Part shown: positions 34,385 to 44,824 of the stretch, piece after piece
Numbering within the stretch: position 1 is the stretch's first letter
Layout: every line of letters starts with the position of its first letter
Assembly: GCF_900021175.1 (NCBI RefSeq)
Contig: NZ_FCOP01000012.1
Location: forward strand, 124,001 to 188,000
Source of the DNA: Pseudenterobacter timonensis
Lineage (GTDB): Bacteria; Pseudomonadota; Gammaproteobacteria; Enterobacterales; Enterobacteriaceae
Direction: 5' to 3'
DNA: 64,000 nucleotides
Notes under the pieces: generated by a model
Seen by the model: only the letters and a program-made list of their open reading frames with translations
What the model was told of the DNA's origin: nothing
The model's database searches: none
Translations under genes and position numbers: made by a program

Positions 34385-35554
34385 ATGCTGGAGTTGTTGT
34401 TTCTGCTTTTGCCTGTAGCGGCAGCCTATGGCTGGTATATGGGCCGCAGAAGTGCGCAACAAACAAAGCAGGACGAGGCTAACCGACTCTCCCGTGACTA
34501 TGTCGCAGGGGTCAACTTCCTCCTGAGTAACCAACAGGATAAAGCGGTCGATCTCTTCCTGGATATGCTCAAGGAGGATACCGGCACGGTGGAGGCCCAC
34601 CTGACGCTGGGCAACCTGTTCCGTTCGCGTGGTGAAGTCGATCGCGCGATCCGTATTCACCAGACGCTGATGGAAAGCGCCTCCCTGACCTACGATCAGC
34701 GTCTGCTGGCCGTTCAGCAGCTGGGCCGCGACTATATGGCGGCAGGCCTTTACGATCGCGCCGAAGATATGTTCAACCAGCTCACCGACGAAACCGACTT
34801 TCGTATCAGCGCGCTGCAGCAGCTGCTGCAAATTTACCAGGCCACCAGCGACTGGCAGAAGGCCATCGATACCGCTGAGCGTCTGGTTAAATTAGGTAAA
34901 GACAAACAGCGCGTGGAAATTGCCCACTTCTACTGCGAGCTGGCGTTGCAGCAGATGGGCAATGACGATATGGAAAAGGCGATGGCGCTGCTGAGAAAAG
35001 GGGCGGCCGCCGATCGCAACAGCGCGCGTATCTCCATCATGATGGGGCGCGTCTATATGGCGAAAGGGGAGTACGCCAGAGCGGTGGAGTGTCTGCTGCG
35101 CGTCATTGAGCAGGATAAAGAGCTGGTAAGCGAAATCCTGGAGATGCTTCAGGCATGCTATCAGCACCTCGGAAAAGAAGAGGAGTGGGTCGCCTTTTTA
35201 CGCCGCGCCGTGGAGGAAAATACCGGCGCGACGGCGGAGCTGATGCTGGCTGACGTTGTCGAACGTCATGAAGGGAGCGAAACGGCGCAGGTATACATCA
35301 ACCGCCAGCTTCAGCGGCACCCAACCATGCGCGTCTTTCACAAGCTGATGGACTATCACCTGAACGACGCGGAAGAAGGGCGCGCCAAAGAGAGCCTGAT
35401 GGTGTTGCGCGATATGGTGGGCGAGCAGGTCCGCAGCAAGCCGCGCTATCGCTGCCAGAAATGCGGCTTCACCGCCTACTCGCTCTACTGGCACTGTCCC
35501 TCCTGTCGGGCGTGGTCCACCATCAAGCCTATTCGCGGCCTGGATGGGCAGTAA
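34385..35554 (+). CDS. lapB: LapB (YciM), LPS assembly regulator
   Basis: Essential in E. coli: recruits FtsH to degrade LpxC and so sets the lipopolysaccharide rate. The 389-residue product has an N-terminal membrane anchor (MLELLFLLLPVAAAYGWYMG), nine or so TPR-like helical repeats (about 35-340) and a C-terminal rubredoxin-type metal site with Cys357, Cys360, Cys371 and Cys374, the same positions as in E. coli. It follows lapA within 6 bases. A Ter site lies 17 bases after its stop. Confidence 0.97.
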   Translation: MLELLFLLLPVAAAYGWYMGRRSAQQTKQDEANRLSRDYVAGVNFLLSNQQDKAVDLFLDMLKEDTGTVEAHLTLGNLFRSRGEVDRAIRIHQTLMESASLTYDQRLLAVQQLGRDYMAAGLYDRAEDMFNQLTDETDFRISALQQLLQIYQATSDWQKAIDTAERLVKLGKDKQRVEIAHFYCELALQQMGNDDMEKAMALLRKGAAADRNSARISIMMGRVYMAKGEYARAVECLLRVIEQDKELVSEILEMLQACYQHLGKEEEWVAFLRRAVEENTGATAELMLADVVERHEGSETAQVYINRQLQRHPTMRVFHKLMDYHLNDAEEGRAKESLMVLRDMVGEQVRSKPRYRCQKCGFTAYSLYWHCPSCRAWSTIKPIRGLDGQ

Positions 35555-35570
35555 TTTTTTAAAAGCGCCC

Positions 35571-35592
35571 ATTTTAGTTACAACATACTATT
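35571..35592 (-). promoter_or_regulatory. Second Ter site (TerA-like) between lapB and pyrF
   Basis: The minus strand reads ATAGTATGTTGTAACTAAAA, the Ter core with the same bases as E. coli TerA, at the same genetic place (between lapB and pyrF). It has the same orientation in this window as the Ter site at tus, so forks moving from high to low coordinates meet its blocking face. Confidence 0.94.
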
Positions 35593-35652
35593 GTCAAAGC
35601 GGATATCACCGCAGCATCGTGCCACCACGCGTCTGGCAGGAGAGAAATCGCG

Positions 35653-35683
35653 CCTGTCATTTTTGGCGGCTGACAGGTAGAAT
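35653..35683 (+). promoter_or_regulatory. Putative pyrF promoter with an inverted repeat
   Basis: CTGTCA (35654-35659) is followed after 18 bases by TAGAAT (35678-35683), a plausible sigma-70 pair. The spacer region contains an inverted repeat CCTGTCA / TGACAGG that covers the -35 and ends next to the -10. No known regulator is assigned. Confidence 0.45.
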
Positions 35684-35739
35684 GCTCGCCGTTTATCTGT
35701 CCCGCGCCGCCCGGCGCCCATAGACGAAAAGGGCTGGTC

Positions 35740-36477
35740 ATGACCTCAGTAAATTCCTCCTCTTCCCGCGTAGTAACCGCATCTCCGGTCGTTGTCGCGC
35801 TCGACTATAACAATCGCGACAGCGCGCTGGCGTTCGTCGATCGTATTGACCCGAGCGACTGCCGCCTCAAGGTCGGTAAAGAGATGTTTACCCTGTTCGG
35901 CCCGCAAATCGTGCGCGACTTGCAGCAGCGTGGTTTTGACGTTTTCCTTGATCTGAAATTCCATGATATCCCGAACACCACGGCCCATGCGGTTGCGGCT
36001 GCGGCGGAGCTTGGCGTCTGGATGGTGAATGTCCACGCTTCCGGCGGCGCCCGCATGATGGCTGCCGCCCGCGAAGCGCTGCTGCCATTTGGTAAAGAGG
36101 CGCCGCTGCTGATCGCGGTCACCGTCTTAACCAGCATGGAGGCGAGCGATCTGGCGGACCTGGGGATAACACTCTCTCCGGCGGACCATGCGGAACGACT
36201 GGCTCGACTGACCCAAAACTGTGGCCTCGATGGGGTAGTCTGCTCAGCTCAGGAGGCGGTGCGCTTCAAACGCGAGCTCGGGCATGGCTTCAGGCTTGTC
36301 ACCCCGGGTATTCGCCCACAGGGGAGCGAGGCGGGCGATCAGCGCCGCATTATGACGCCGCAGGAGGCGCTTTCCGCCGGAGTGGATTATATGGTGATTG
36401 GCCGACCGGTTACACAGTCCGCCGATCCAGCGCAGACGCTGAAAGCCATTAACGCATCACTGAGCAAGGGGGCATAA
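35740..36477 (+). CDS. pyrF: Orotidine 5'-phosphate decarboxylase
   Basis: Last step of UMP synthesis. The 245-residue TIM-barrel protein has the charged active-site network Asp22, Lys44, Asp71, Lys73 and Asp76 ([10 protein letters not shown] at 71-80) and the phosphate-binding [16 protein letters not shown] loop. Length equals E. coli PyrF. The TAA stop overlaps the ATG of yciH by one base, so the two are translated together. Confidence 0.98.
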   Translation: MTSVNSSSSRVVTASPVVVALDYNNRDSALAFVDRIDPSDCRLKVGKEMFTLFGPQIVRDLQQRGFDVFLDLKFHDIPNTTAHAVAAAAELGVWMVNVHASGGARMMAAAREALLPFGKEAPLLIAVTVLTSMEASDLADLGITLSPADHAERLARLTQNCGLDGVVCSAQEAVRFKRELGHGFRLVTPGIRPQGSEAGDQRRIMTPQEALSAGVDYMVIGRPVTQSADPAQTLKAINASLSKGA

Positions 36478-36803
36478 TGAGCGATTCAAACAGCCGTCTG
36501 GTCTATTCGACTGAGACCGGACGTATTGACGAGCCGAAAGCCGCTACAGAGCGCCCTAAAGGTGACGGCATTGTCCGGATTCAGCGTCAGACCAGTGGGC
36601 GTAAGGGTAAAGGGGTCTGCCTGATTACCGGCATTGATGCCGATGATGCCACCCTGGCCAAAATCGCGGCGGAGCTAAAAAAGAAATGCGGCTGCGGTGG
36701 GGCAGTTAAAGAGGGCGTTATTGAAATTCAGGGCGACAAACGCGATCTGATAAAGACTTTGCTTGAAGCGAAAGGGATGAAGGTCAAACTGGCGGGGGGA
36801 TAA
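36477..36803 (+). CDS. yciH: YciH, SUI1/eIF1-like translation factor
   Basis: A 108-residue protein with the SUI1 fold: GKGVCLITGIDADDATLAKIAAELKKKCGCG in the centre and LIKTLLEAKGMKVKLAGG at the end. It is homologous to eukaryotic eIF1 and can influence initiation fidelity in vitro; its physiological role in bacteria is not settled. It is coupled to pyrF and followed by a bidirectional terminator shared with osmB. Confidence 0.95.
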   Translation: MSDSNSRLVYSTETGRIDEPKAATERPKGDGIVRIQRQTSGRKGKGVCLITGIDADDATLAKIAAELKKKCGCGGAVKEGVIEIQGDKRDLIKTLLEAKGMKVKLAGG

Positions 36804-36828
36804 TCGTTCGGTTGTGGCCTGAAAAGAT

Positions 36829-36855
36829 AAAGCCACGGCATCAGGCCGTGGCTTT
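36829..36855. terminator. Bidirectional terminator between yciH and osmB
   Basis: Eleven-base stem AAAGCCACGGC / GCCGTGGCTTT with loop ATCAG, lying between two convergent genes. Confidence 0.9.
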
Positions 36856-36874
36856 AGTATTCACTGCCAGCGCG

Positions 36875-37093
36875 TTATTTACCGACCTGATGACCGATAA
36901 TACCACCCACTGCTGCACCACCTAAGGTACCCAGGGTGCTACCATCTGTTAACACTGCACCACCCAGCGCACCAGCACCCGCGCCGATAGCGGTGTTACG
37001 GTCACGTTTGGACCAGTTAGAACATGCGCTCAAAGACATTGCCAGAGTGACGGCCAGTACAGCTGCGGTTAATTTTTTGCTGGTTAAAATCAT
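36875..37093 (-). CDS. osmB: OsmB, osmotically inducible lipoprotein
   Basis: A 72-residue protein with a lipoprotein signal peptide ending LSAC, Cys24 being the acylated residue, then a glycine-zipper domain rich in Gly and Ala (GAGAGALGGAVL, LGTLGGAAVGGIIG). Apart from the first residues it is nearly identical to E. coli OsmB. The upstream open codons are ignored in favour of the ATG at 37093 behind AGGAGAAAG. A sigma-S type -10 lies upstream. Confidence 0.96.
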   Translation of the reverse strand: MILTSKKLTAAVLAVTLAMSLSACSNWSKRDRNTAIGAGAGALGGAVLTDGSTLGTLGGAAVGGIIGHQVGK

Positions 37094-37139
37094 AATACTT
37101 TCTCCTGAATAAACGATCCATGGAAATAAGTTCATTTTA

Positions 37140-37146
37140 AGTATAG
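37140..37146 (-). promoter_or_regulatory. Sigma-S type -10 element of osmB
   Basis: The minus strand reads GTCTATACTTAA; CTATACT is the extended -10 favoured by RpoS. It lies about 47 bases upstream of the osmB start codon. E. coli osmB is RpoS-dependent. I see no strong -35, as expected for this class. Confidence 0.65.
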
Positions 37147-37326
37147 ACAATTTAAATACTTAAAGCCTTTTTTCCATGTAACCTGGTCGCGCAGGCGATT
37201 AAAATCACGCAGGTGATAATGACTTCCTGTTATATCGCTGAAAATAATTTTAATTTTTTCGCTTTGAAACAACAGGTAAATAGTCTTAAAGAAATGCCAG
37301 GAAAAATCTCAGAAAGCGTCAAAAGA

Positions 37327-37351
37327 GCCTGCACCCGCGGCGGGTGCAGGC
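37327..37351 (-). terminator. Terminator of yciT
   Basis: Eleven-base stem GCCTGCACCCG / CGGGTGCAGGC with loop CGG, followed on the minus strand by TCTTTTG, 20 bases beyond the yciT stop. Confidence 0.8.
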
Positions 37352-37370
37352 GCAGCGGAAAAGAAGCGTA

Positions 37371-38123
37371 TTAATGTGGGCTGGCGACGATATCCACCTG
37401 TAGGCCATCGTGCTGCAGCCGGGCGCGATGCTCCTCTTTAAGACGATCGTCGGTGATCACCCGGCTGAAGCGGGCAAGCGGCCCCAGGGTGTAAGGGTGT
37501 ACCGCGCCGAATTTCGAGCTATCGGTAAGCACAATGGTTTCGCAGCCTTTCTCCAGCACCGCATTGACCACATCGGCACGCATCATATCGCGGCCCGTAA
37601 AACCCGTTTCGGGCTGCCAGCCATCGATGCCGATAAACGCCTTGCTGAAATGCACCTGCTGGACATACTGGCGGGTCAGCGGACCGACCATGCTTTCGCT
37701 CTTTTTCTGGTAGATCCCGCCAAGCAGAATAACCTCGCAGCGCGTCTCTTTCAGCAGATGGGCAATATAGCTGCTGACCGTAACAATGGTCACCTCTTTC
37801 TGCTCCGCCAGCGTTCGTGCCAGAAGAGCGTTACTGCTGCCGTTCTCAATAAAGACCGTCTCGCCGTTACTCACCAGCGAGGCGGCAAACTCCGCCAGCT
37901 CGCGCTTGAGGGCAAAGTTATTCATCATGCGCGTCTCCACATCTTCGCTGTCCAGAGGGACAGCGTAGCCGTGGGCGCGGCGCAAATAACTCTGTTTTTC
38001 CAGCACGTTCAGATCCTGGCGAATGGTCACCTCTGACACGCCGGTCGCTTTCGCCAGATCGACCACGCTCACGCGCCCCTGGTCGATCACCATCTGCAAA
38101 ATAATTTGTTGTCGGGAATTCAT
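37371..38123 (-). CDS. yciT: YciT (DeoT), DeoR-family transcriptional regulator
   Basis: A 250-residue regulator with an N-terminal DeoR helix-turn-helix ([36 protein letters not shown], about 2-37) and a C-terminal sugar-phosphate sensor domain with the [10 protein letters not shown] and LTDSSKFG motifs. It matches E. coli YciT (249 aa), a global regulator reported to affect osmotic-stress and respiration genes. The ATG at 38123 gives the family start MNSRQQ; three upstream codons are open. It has its own terminator. Confidence 0.93.
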   Translation of the reverse strand: MNSRQQIILQMVIDQGRVSVVDLAKATGVSEVTIRQDLNVLEKQSYLRRAHGYAVPLDSEDVETRMMNNFALKRELAEFAASLVSNGETVFIENGSSNALLARTLAEQKEVTIVTVSSYIAHLLKETRCEVILLGGIYQKKSESMVGPLTRQYVQQVHFSKAFIGIDGWQPETGFTGRDMMRADVVNAVLEKGCETIVLTDSSKFGAVHPYTLGPLARFSRVITDDRLKEEHRARLQHDGLQVDIVASPH

Positions 38124-38175
38124 AGCATCCATATTGGCGCGGCTGATGCCGCGTGTTGAAAAATCAAGAGAAGGT

Positions 38176-38358
38176 TTACACTTCCCACGGCGCTTTCGGT
38201 GGCGTGGAATCGGAAGGGTTACCTCTATTCACCTGCGCCAGCAGTTCAGATTTGAGGATCTCAAGATTACGTATGGCCGAGTGATAATCGCCCGCAACCA
38301 GAATATCCAGCACCGTATCAATACGTTGTGCTACCTGTCGTGCGTCAATGTCAGACAT
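38176..38358 (-). CDS. yciZ: YciZ, small UPF0509 protein
   Basis: A 60-residue helical acidic protein, [20 protein letters not shown] at its start and PPKAPWEV at its end, matching E. coli YciZ (57 aa), of unknown function. AGGAGTAA precedes the ATG. It lies between yciT and the divergent rpfF. Confidence 0.88.
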   Translation of the reverse strand: MSDIDARQVAQRIDTVLDILVAGDYHSAIRNLEILKSELLAQVNRGNPSDSTPPKAPWEV

Positions 38359-38549
38359 CCGTTACTCCTCAAAGCAAAAAGTTAATGATTTCAATGATGC
38401 TAAAATTGCCGACAAAAGAGAAGGGAAAAATGCCCCCAGGTAATTACATAAATGGAAGTGATAAATTTCATCCAATTTCGCGAGGCTTCTGAGCGGTGGA
38501 TTAGTCTAAAACTGCGCGCAAGGCGCTTTTTTATATGAGGAAAAAGGCT

Positions 38550-39419
38550 ATGACACTGACTAATCAGACCACCTGCAGACTGTTTACCGATTCTGAACGA
38601 TTCACCCAGCTTGCGGGTTATTATGAAGAGGAGCGGCGTACCGTCTGGATGATGTTACGCGCGCAGCCGCGCCCCAGCTTCAATCACGCGCTCATCGAGG
38701 AGATCATGAACCTTTCGTGGCTGGTGCGCCAGTCCGGTTTTAAGGTGGATTTCTGGGTCACCGGCTCGCTGGTACCCGGTATGTATAACGCGGGCGGCGA
38801 TCTGCGTTTTTTCGTGGAATGTATTCAGAACGGCCGCCGCGAAGCGCTCCGCGCCTATGCCCGCGCCTGCGTTGACTGCGTCCATGCCGCGTCACGCGGA
38901 TTTGATACCGGCGCCGTAACGCTGGCGATGGTGGATGGCAGCGCGCTGGGGGGCGGTTTTGAGGCAGCGCTGGCCCATCATTTCGTGCTGGCGCAACGCG
39001 ATGCGCGGCTGGGCTTCCCCGAGATCGCTTTTAACCTCTTTCCGGGGATGGGCGGCTATTCTCTGGTGGCGCGCCGGGCGGGCATGAAGCTGGCGGAGGA
39101 GTTGATCTACAAAGGAGAGTCCCATACGGCGGAGTGGCATGAGCAGCGCGGGCTGGTGGATCAGCTTTTCGAACCCGGCCAGAGCTATGTGGCGCTGCGT
39201 ACCTTCATCGATACGCTTCAGCCGAAGCTTAACGGCGTCAGGGCGATGCTTCGCGCCCGTCAGCGCGTATTGCAGCTTCCCCGCAGCGAGCTGATGGATA
39301 TTACCGAGGATTGGGTGGATGCCGCTTTCTGTCTGGATCCTAAAGATATCGCCTACATGGAGCGGCTGGTGGCGCTACAGACTCGCCATCACGCTGTGGG
39401 TATGCGCAAGGCGAGCTAG
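38550..39419 (+). CDS. rpfF: RpfF-type DSF synthase (crotonase family)
   Basis: Makes the diffusible signal factor, a cis-2-unsaturated fatty acid, by dehydrating and then hydrolysing a 3-hydroxyacyl-ACP. The 289-residue product has the length of Xanthomonas RpfF and the crotonase fold with oxyanion-hole segment [13 protein letters not shown] (73-85), and two catalytic glutamates, Glu138 (GGGFEAAL) and Glu158 (GFPEIAF), 20 residues apart as in RpfF. An ATG five codons upstream lacks a ribosome-binding site; the one at 38550 has GAGG. It converges on rpfR with a 4-base overlap of stops, as in other RpfF/RpfR loci. E. coli K-12 lacks it. The exact signal cannot be read from sequence. Confidence 0.92.
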   Translation: MTLTNQTTCRLFTDSERFTQLAGYYEEERRTVWMMLRAQPRPSFNHALIEEIMNLSWLVRQSGFKVDFWVTGSLVPGMYNAGGDLRFFVECIQNGRREALRAYARACVDCVHAASRGFDTGAVTLAMVDGSALGGGFEAALAHHFVLAQRDARLGFPEIAFNLFPGMGGYSLVARRAGMKLAEELIYKGESHTAEWHEQRGLVDQLFEPGQSYVALRTFIDTLQPKLNGVRAMLRARQRVLQLPRSELMDITEDWVDAAFCLDPKDIAYMERLVALQTRHHAVGMRKAS

Positions 39420-41407
39420 CGCATTTGTTTAGCCTGATACCGTTTCAACCAACGCTCGAAGGCGGCAGCGGGCATCGGTTTAGCAAATAAAAAACCCTGC
39501 CGTTCATTGACGCCATTCTTGGTCAGAAAGGCGTCTTCTTTCGCGCTCTCCACCCCTTCGGCAATCACCTGTAAATTGAGCGCCTGTGCGACGGCAACAA
39601 TGGCGCGCACCAGCGACTGGGAAACCGACTGCTTATGGATATCCCTGACAAAAGCCTGGTCAAGCTTAATGGCGTCGATAGGAAAACGGGCAAGCTGGGA
39701 GAGGGAAGAGTAACCCGTCCCAAAGTCATCGAGGTGGATCTGCGCCCCGAGGCTACTGAACTGCTGGATCACCGACAGAGCCTGCTCTTCATTCTCGATA
39801 AGACAGCTCTCCGTCAGTTCCACGTCGATGGGGCAGTATTCAAAATTAAGATCGCTCAGCGCCTGCTTTAAGTCGCTGAAGATGGTCTGATCCGCCAGCT
39901 GACGGGCAGAAACGTTCACCGCCACCCGCAGCTGAATGCCCTTATCGCGCCACTTCGCGACCTGGCGCACCACGTCCAGCATTACCCAGCGTCCAAGCGG
40001 GACAATCAGGCCCGACTCCTCCGCGTAGGAGATAAACTCCATAGGCGGAATCAGCCCGCGCTCCGGCGACTGCCAGCGCACCAGCGCCTCCAGGCTTCTT
40101 ATCTCCCCGCGCCAGGTGATCTTCGGCTGATAGTGGATTAACAGCTGATCCTTCTCCAGGGCCTTACGCAGGTTGGTATCCAGCCAGAGATACTCAAAAA
40201 CCCGCTGGTTCATCTCCGGCGAAAATACGCAAAACTTGCCGCGCCCGCTCTCTTTGGCCGTATACATTGCCGTATCGGCATTACGGATGACGCTCTCCCG
40301 GTCGGTGCCGTGCTGGGGAGCCAGCGAAATCCCCAGCGAGCAGCCGGTGTAAACCTCTATAAGACCGATGCGGAAGGGCTGGCGCAGGCGCGTCAGGATG
40401 CGCGACGCCATCGCCTCCAGCGAACTTTGCGAGGTGCGGGTGGCGAGCACGATAAATTCGTCCCCGCCCAGGCGAGCAAGCACCTGACCCTCCTCCAGAC
40501 AGCTGAGAATGGCCAGCGCAACGGCCTGCAGCAGCTGATCGCCAAACATATGTCCGTAGGCGTCGTTGACCTTTTTAAAATTATCCAGATCCAGGTAAAC
40601 GATTCCCACCTGGCTCTCGTCCCGGGTGGCGATGGCGTCGCTGATCAGTTCATGAATGGCGTTGCGATTGGGCAAGCCGGTAATGGTGTCGGTATTGGCC
40701 AGCACGCGCAGGCGCTCCTGCGCGCGCCGCTCTTCGGTGATATCGGTGCCTGAACAAATCAGAAAAATTTCGTTTTTACCGCTACCGCTGTGGACAAATT
40801 TATTCCTGAAGAGGAACAGCCGCTGGCCTTTGCGCGTTTTGATCCAGCGTTCCACCTCGTAGGAGCTGCCGTTGCGAAAAAAACCGGTAATATTGCGTCG
40901 GGATGCCGCCGCCTCGCTGCGGCTCATAAATAACTTAAAGACGTTTTGCCCGATCACCTCCTGCTCCTTGAGGCCGGTATACTCTTCGCTGAGCCGGTTG
41001 AAGCGCTGGATATTGCCCTGCTGATCGAGGATCACGATAACCGAGTTGGCCTCGGAGACGACCTGCTCCGCAAAGGAGAGCCCCTGAACCAGATCGCGCG
41101 CGACGGAGGGCGTATCGTTCCAGGCGGAGGCGGTGCCCGCCCATTCGGTTTTAGTGATTTTCCGGCCCACCAGATGGACCGGAATTTCCGCGCCGTAAAG
41201 GGAGATCGTCATGGTAATGCTGGAGGTAATAACGGTCAGCTGCCGAATCTGATCGGCCTGCTCGTCGCGCAGCGCCACCACCTGAGAGCTGTCGGCGCTT
41301 TCGCTGGCGGAAAGATGCAGCGCGTTGCTGTCAGTGGTCAGACGCCACCAGGGGCTATGGGTGCCCATATAGCGGAACAGTAAATTATGCTCCAGATCGT
41401 CAATCAT
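39416..41407 (-). CDS. rpfR: RpfR, PAS-GGDEF-EAL signal receptor (PdeR/YciR orthologue)
   Basis: A 663-residue cytoplasmic protein. Residues 1-95 form the N-terminal domain that in RpfR proteins contacts RpfF; the PAS sensor is about 110-225, the GGDEF domain about 235-395 with intact GGDEF at 314-318, and the EAL domain about 410-655 with EAL at 440-442 and [10 protein letters not shown] at 560-569. In this family binding of the DSF-type fatty acid to PAS raises phosphodiesterase activity and lowers cyclic-di-GMP. It is orthologous to E. coli PdeR (YciR, Gmr), which lacks a neighbouring rpfF. GGAGAGAGC precedes the ATG. Confidence 0.93.
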   Translation of the reverse strand: MIDDLEHNLLFRYMGTHSPWWRLTTDSNALHLSASESADSSQVVALRDEQADQIRQLTVITSSITMTISLYGAEIPVHLVGRKITKTEWAGTASAWNDTPSVARDLVQGLSFAEQVVSEANSVIVILDQQGNIQRFNRLSEEYTGLKEQEVIGQNVFKLFMSRSEAAASRRNITGFFRNGSSYEVERWIKTRKGQRLFLFRNKFVHSGSGKNEIFLICSGTDITEERRAQERLRVLANTDTITGLPNRNAIHELISDAIATRDESQVGIVYLDLDNFKKVNDAYGHMFGDQLLQAVALAILSCLEEGQVLARLGGDEFIVLATRTSQSSLEAMASRILTRLRQPFRIGLIEVYTGCSLGISLAPQHGTDRESVIRNADTAMYTAKESGRGKFCVFSPEMNQRVFEYLWLDTNLRKALEKDQLLIHYQPKITWRGEIRSLEALVRWQSPERGLIPPMEFISYAEESGLIVPLGRWVMLDVVRQVAKWRDKGIQLRVAVNVSARQLADQTIFSDLKQALSDLNFEYCPIDVELTESCLIENEEQALSVIQQFSSLGAQIHLDDFGTGYSSLSQLARFPIDAIKLDQAFVRDIHKQSVSQSLVRAIVAVAQALNLQVIAEGVESAKEDAFLTKNGVNERQGFLFAKPMPAAAFERWLKRYQAKQMR

Positions 41408-41709
41408 GCTCTCTCCCGGACGACTAACAGCGCAATGGCAAAGTTATTCGATTCTGCCGAAGCCTACCGGCACGCAGCCGATAGCAACCCGATGTTCTGG
41501 CGTGGATTATTTTAAAAGCGAGAAACGGCGACGCTACACCCACTGCATAAACATGCCGGACTTTGCTGAAAAACTTTTATCTCACTGTAGATAATTGTGA
41601 GCGGTTTTGCGGCGTTGCGAGGGAAATATTAAGAAAAAGTGATGAATACGAAATTTATGCGCCGGAGAAAGGCTGGCCATTCCGGACGGAATGGCCAGGG
41701 AGAGGGCGT
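41408..41709. other. rpfR-rnb intergenic region with rnb terminator
   Basis: A 302-base gap holding the rpfR promoter and, at 41673-41698, an 11-base stem (CTGGCCATTCC / GGAATGGCCAG, loop GGAC). That hairpin lies 12 bases beyond the rnb stop and is followed on the minus strand by CTTTCTCC, so it probably ends rnb transcription. No gene is visible in the remainder. Confidence 0.7.
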
Positions 41710-43644
41710 TTAGAGAGCAGGGCGCGCAATGATGCTGCGCGTCTCCATACGCACTTCAGCGATGGTGACATCGATGACGTCGGTCACCTTAAAGACGGTT
41801 TCGCCTTTGATCTGAACGGAGCCGTTTTCCTGACTGCAGACCAGCTCGTCGCGAACCGCATGCAGGAACGGGGCAGGGATAAAGGCGACCGCGCCGTTAT
41901 CCACCAGGCGAACGCGCATACCGCCGCGGCTGATATCAATGATTTCAGCGGCAAAGCGGGTATCGCTTCCGGCCTTGTCCTTCAGGAAGCGGGCATAGAG
42001 CCAGTCGCCCACGTCGCGCTCCGCCATGCGGTTGAGCCGACGGCGCTCCGCCATCTGCAGGGTGGTTTCATCCTGCGGACGGGGGATGGACTCGCCTTTA
42101 ATAATCGCTTTCAGCAGACGATGGTTCACCATATCGCCATACTTACGAATCGGTGAGGTCCAGGTGGCGTACGCTTCCAGCCCCAGACCAAAGTGCGGCC
42201 CCGGCTCGGTGCTGATTTCGGCAAAAGACTGGAAACGGCGAATGCGGCTGTCGAGGAAACCAGAAGGCTGAGCATCCAGTTCACGGCGCAGCTTGCAGAA
42301 GCCCTGCAGCGTCAGCACCTCTTGCGGATCAACGTGAACGTCGTGGGTTTTCAGCAGAGCGGCCAGCGCTTCGCTGTTAGCCGGGTCGAAGCCGGTATGA
42401 ACGTTATAGATACCAAAGCCGAGCTTGTCGCGCAGCACGCGTGCGGCGCAGATATTGGCTGCAATCATCGACTCTTCAACGATGCGGTTGGCAATGCGGC
42501 GCGGCTCAGCGACGATATCCAGCACTTCACCTTTTTCGCCCAGCACAAAGCGGTAGTCTGGACGGTCTTTAAAGACCAGCGCGTGGGTTTGACGCCACTC
42601 GCTGCGGCTCAGGCAGACGCGGTGCAGCAGGCGGATCTGCCCGGCAATGACGTCGTTCTCCGGCGCCCAGCTGCCGCTGTTCTCCAGCCAGTCAGAAACT
42701 TCGTCATAAACCAGCTTGGCTTTCGATTCGATGGTTGCGGCGAAAAATTCCACATCCTCCTCGATCGTGCCATCCGTGGCGATGGTCATGCGGCAGGCCA
42801 GCACCGGACGTACTTCACGGGGGCGCAGCGAGCAGAGATCGTCAGAAAGCTCGCGCGGCAGCATCGGGATGTTAAAGCCCGGCAGGTAGTTGGTGAAGGC
42901 GCGCACTTTCGCGCTCTCATCCAGCTTGCTTCCTTCGGCAATCCACGCGGTAGGATCGGCAATCGCAACGGTAAGGTGCAGTTTGCCGTCGCTCCCTTCT
43001 TCAACGTAGAGCGCATCATCCATATCTTCGGTGCTGGCGCTGTCGATGGTGACAAACGCCAGAGCGGTCAGGTCGCGACGCTCCAGCCCTTCGTCGAGCA
43101 TTTCGGTGGCCACGCCGTCCGGGGCCTCTTTTTCGAGATTGTGACGGGCAAGGGTCACCCACCACGGCACGAAGTGATCGTCTCCGAAGGTGATGAACTG
43201 GGTCAGCTCGGCATAAAAGCCGCGATCGCCTTTTAAAGGATGACGGCGCATTTCCGCAACCGCCCAGTCGCCCTCTTTGAAATCATGTTCAACGCCACGC
43301 GCAGCGCGGCAGGGGATGGAATCTTTCAGCAGCGGATGGTCTGGCACGATAGAGAGTCGATCGTCTTTTTTATGTACCTTCCCCACAAAGCGGGTGAGGA
43401 ACGGTTCGATCAGCGCTTCAGGTTCAGCGGATTCACGCTCTTTTTCAGTGTGGATCACTGCCGTGATGCGATCGCCATGCATCACTTTCTTCATCTGCGG
43501 AGGCGGGATGAAGTAGCTTTTCTGCGCGTCAACCTCAAGGAAGCCAAAACCCTTTTCCGTGGCTTTTACGACCCCTTCTGCACGCGGCGTCTGGGAATGC
43601 AGTTGCTGTTTTAGCTGCGCTAGCAGCGGGTTGTCCTGAAACAT
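41710..43644 (-). CDS. rnb: Exoribonuclease II
   Basis: Processive 3'-to-5' exonuclease for single-stranded RNA. The 644-residue product equals E. coli RNase II, with cold-shock domains at about 1-170, the catalytic RNB domain at about 190-555 including the acidic site [15 protein letters not shown] near 201-215 (four Asp ligands of the metal site), and the S1 domain at the end. The open frame extends 21 codons upstream, but the ATG at 43644 gives the conserved [10 protein letters not shown] start. It is followed by yciW's reading direction only after a gap of 87 bases upstream. Confidence 0.97.
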   Translation of the reverse strand: MFQDNPLLAQLKQQLHSQTPRAEGVVKATEKGFGFLEVDAQKSYFIPPPQMKKVMHGDRITAVIHTEKERESAEPEALIEPFLTRFVGKVHKKDDRLSIVPDHPLLKDSIPCRAARGVEHDFKEGDWAVAEMRRHPLKGDRGFYAELTQFITFGDDHFVPWWVTLARHNLEKEAPDGVATEMLDEGLERRDLTALAFVTIDSASTEDMDDALYVEEGSDGKLHLTVAIADPTAWIAEGSKLDESAKVRAFTNYLPGFNIPMLPRELSDDLCSLRPREVRPVLACRMTIATDGTIEEDVEFFAATIESKAKLVYDEVSDWLENSGSWAPENDVIAGQIRLLHRVCLSRSEWRQTHALVFKDRPDYRFVLGEKGEVLDIVAEPRRIANRIVEESMIAANICAARVLRDKLGFGIYNVHTGFDPANSEALAALLKTHDVHVDPQEVLTLQGFCKLRRELDAQPSGFLDSRIRRFQSFAEISTEPGPHFGLGLEAYATWTSPIRKYGDMVNHRLLKAIIKGESIPRPQDETTLQMAERRRLNRMAERDVGDWLYARFLKDKAGSDTRFAAEIIDISRGGMRVRLVDNGAVAFIPAPFLHAVRDELVCSQENGSVQIKGETVFKVTDVIDVTIAEVRMETRSIIARPAL

Positions 43645-43731
43645 AGTGTTCTTTTTCGTAGCCATTGAGCGGCTGACAGTTTTACGCGAATCTCGCTGCT
43701 TCAGCAAGCGCTGTTTAGGTAAATAGTATGG

Positions 43732-44712
43732 TTATTCGCCGCCGCGCAGGCCAACGCGCAGGCGGGCGAGCCAGCCGCGATAGCCAATTCCCGCCAGCAG
43801 GCCGAATGCCTCTCCGTCACTCATTCCCTCCTGTCGCAAAAGCGCAAAATGCGCGGCGCTAAAGCGATCGGGGGAGATGAGCAGAAGCTCCAGCGGTTCG
43901 CTAAGAGGCTGCGTGAGCGCCGGGCGAAGACCGCTCTGCAGGAGGGCGCCGGTGAGGTCGAGGCTCCCGACGTCGTGGCAGAGCACCGGCGTTAGCGCAC
44001 GCAGTTCTGGCTCTGCCTGCCAGCGCACCAGCGCCTCATTTTGCGCCGCCGTGGCGTAGCGAAGCTCCACCGGGGGAAGCGCGGAGGCGACCATCTCGTC
44101 GTTAAAGGGATGCGTATGGGGCTGGATAGTGTGGCCGGGCAGCCAGCGTACCGGGTAGCCCAGCAGCGCCTGGCCCGCGGCCACCGTCCGCGCCTGAAAG
44201 CCGGTAAAGCCGATAATCTGGTTGAGAAGAATGATGTCATTTGTCGTCAGCCCCACCTCATCCAGCTGCTGCTGCGCCCGGGCGTCGATAACGTCGGGAG
44301 AAGAGGCAAGCTGACGGGCGTACTGGGTCATCTGGGCGAGGCGTCGGTTACTTTCGCGGGAGGAGTCCGGGCCGGGAAGCGGGGCGAGAAGGGCGGCATA
44401 GTAATTACAGAGCCGCTGTACGCCGCAGGCCTGGGCAACGGTCAGCGCGGCGCTGACTCTGTCATAGGCGCTGAGGGTACAGAGTCGGGTAACCGGCAGA
44501 TCGAGCGGAAAAAGGTGGATGCACAGCGCTCTGGCGGGAGCGAGCCAGTCGCCACTGGCGACGAAAATTCCGTCAGGGATGGCTAAATCCAGCAGGAAGC
44601 GGTCATTAACGCGCGCCGCTTCGGGCACCAGGGGGAGCACATCCGCAGGACTCCTGCTCGACTGGGTTTCATGATACCAGTGGCCTTTGCCGGCAAAACG
44701 GCGTTGTTCCAT
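43732..44712 (-). CDS. yciW: YciW, putative oxidoreductase
   Basis: A 326-residue cytoplasmic protein that matches E. coli YciW (MEQR start, GPDSSRESNRRL and LGLTTNDI-like segments, RWLPGH). The E. coli gene is CysB-regulated and linked to L-cysteine metabolism; the catalysed reaction is unknown. The sequence is shorter at the C-terminus than E. coli YciW as I recall it. Residues 135-215 carry the alkylhydroperoxidase-like helical pattern (VGLTTNDIILLNQIIGFTGF). It lies between rnb and fabI, all on the minus strand. Confidence 0.85.
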   Translation of the reverse strand: MEQRRFAGKGHWYHETQSSRSPADVLPLVPEAARVNDRFLLDLAIPDGIFVASGDWLAPARALCIHLFPLDLPVTRLCTLSAYDRVSAALTVAQACGVQRLCNYYAALLAPLPGPDSSRESNRRLAQMTQYARQLASSPDVIDARAQQQLDEVGLTTNDIILLNQIIGFTGFQARTVAAGQALLGYPVRWLPGHTIQPHTHPFNDEMVASALPPVELRYATAAQNEALVRWQAEPELRALTPVLCHDVGSLDLTGALLQSGLRPALTQPLSEPLELLLISPDRFSAAHFALLRQEGMSDGEAFGLLAGIGYRGWLARLRVGLRGGE

Positions 44713-44824
44713 GGGCTTTCCTTGATCTCAACATAGCGATCGTTATCCTGGCGTAACACACAGGTACGGAAAAAGATTGTTAGGTGATAACAAATAGCGG
44801 AACGGAATAACGCGGGGGCAGGAG

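Noticed and set aside
42193-43236. 347-codon plus-strand frame within rnb
   Set aside because: Shadow of the rnb coding strand; repetitive Arg/His/Gln content and no start signal.
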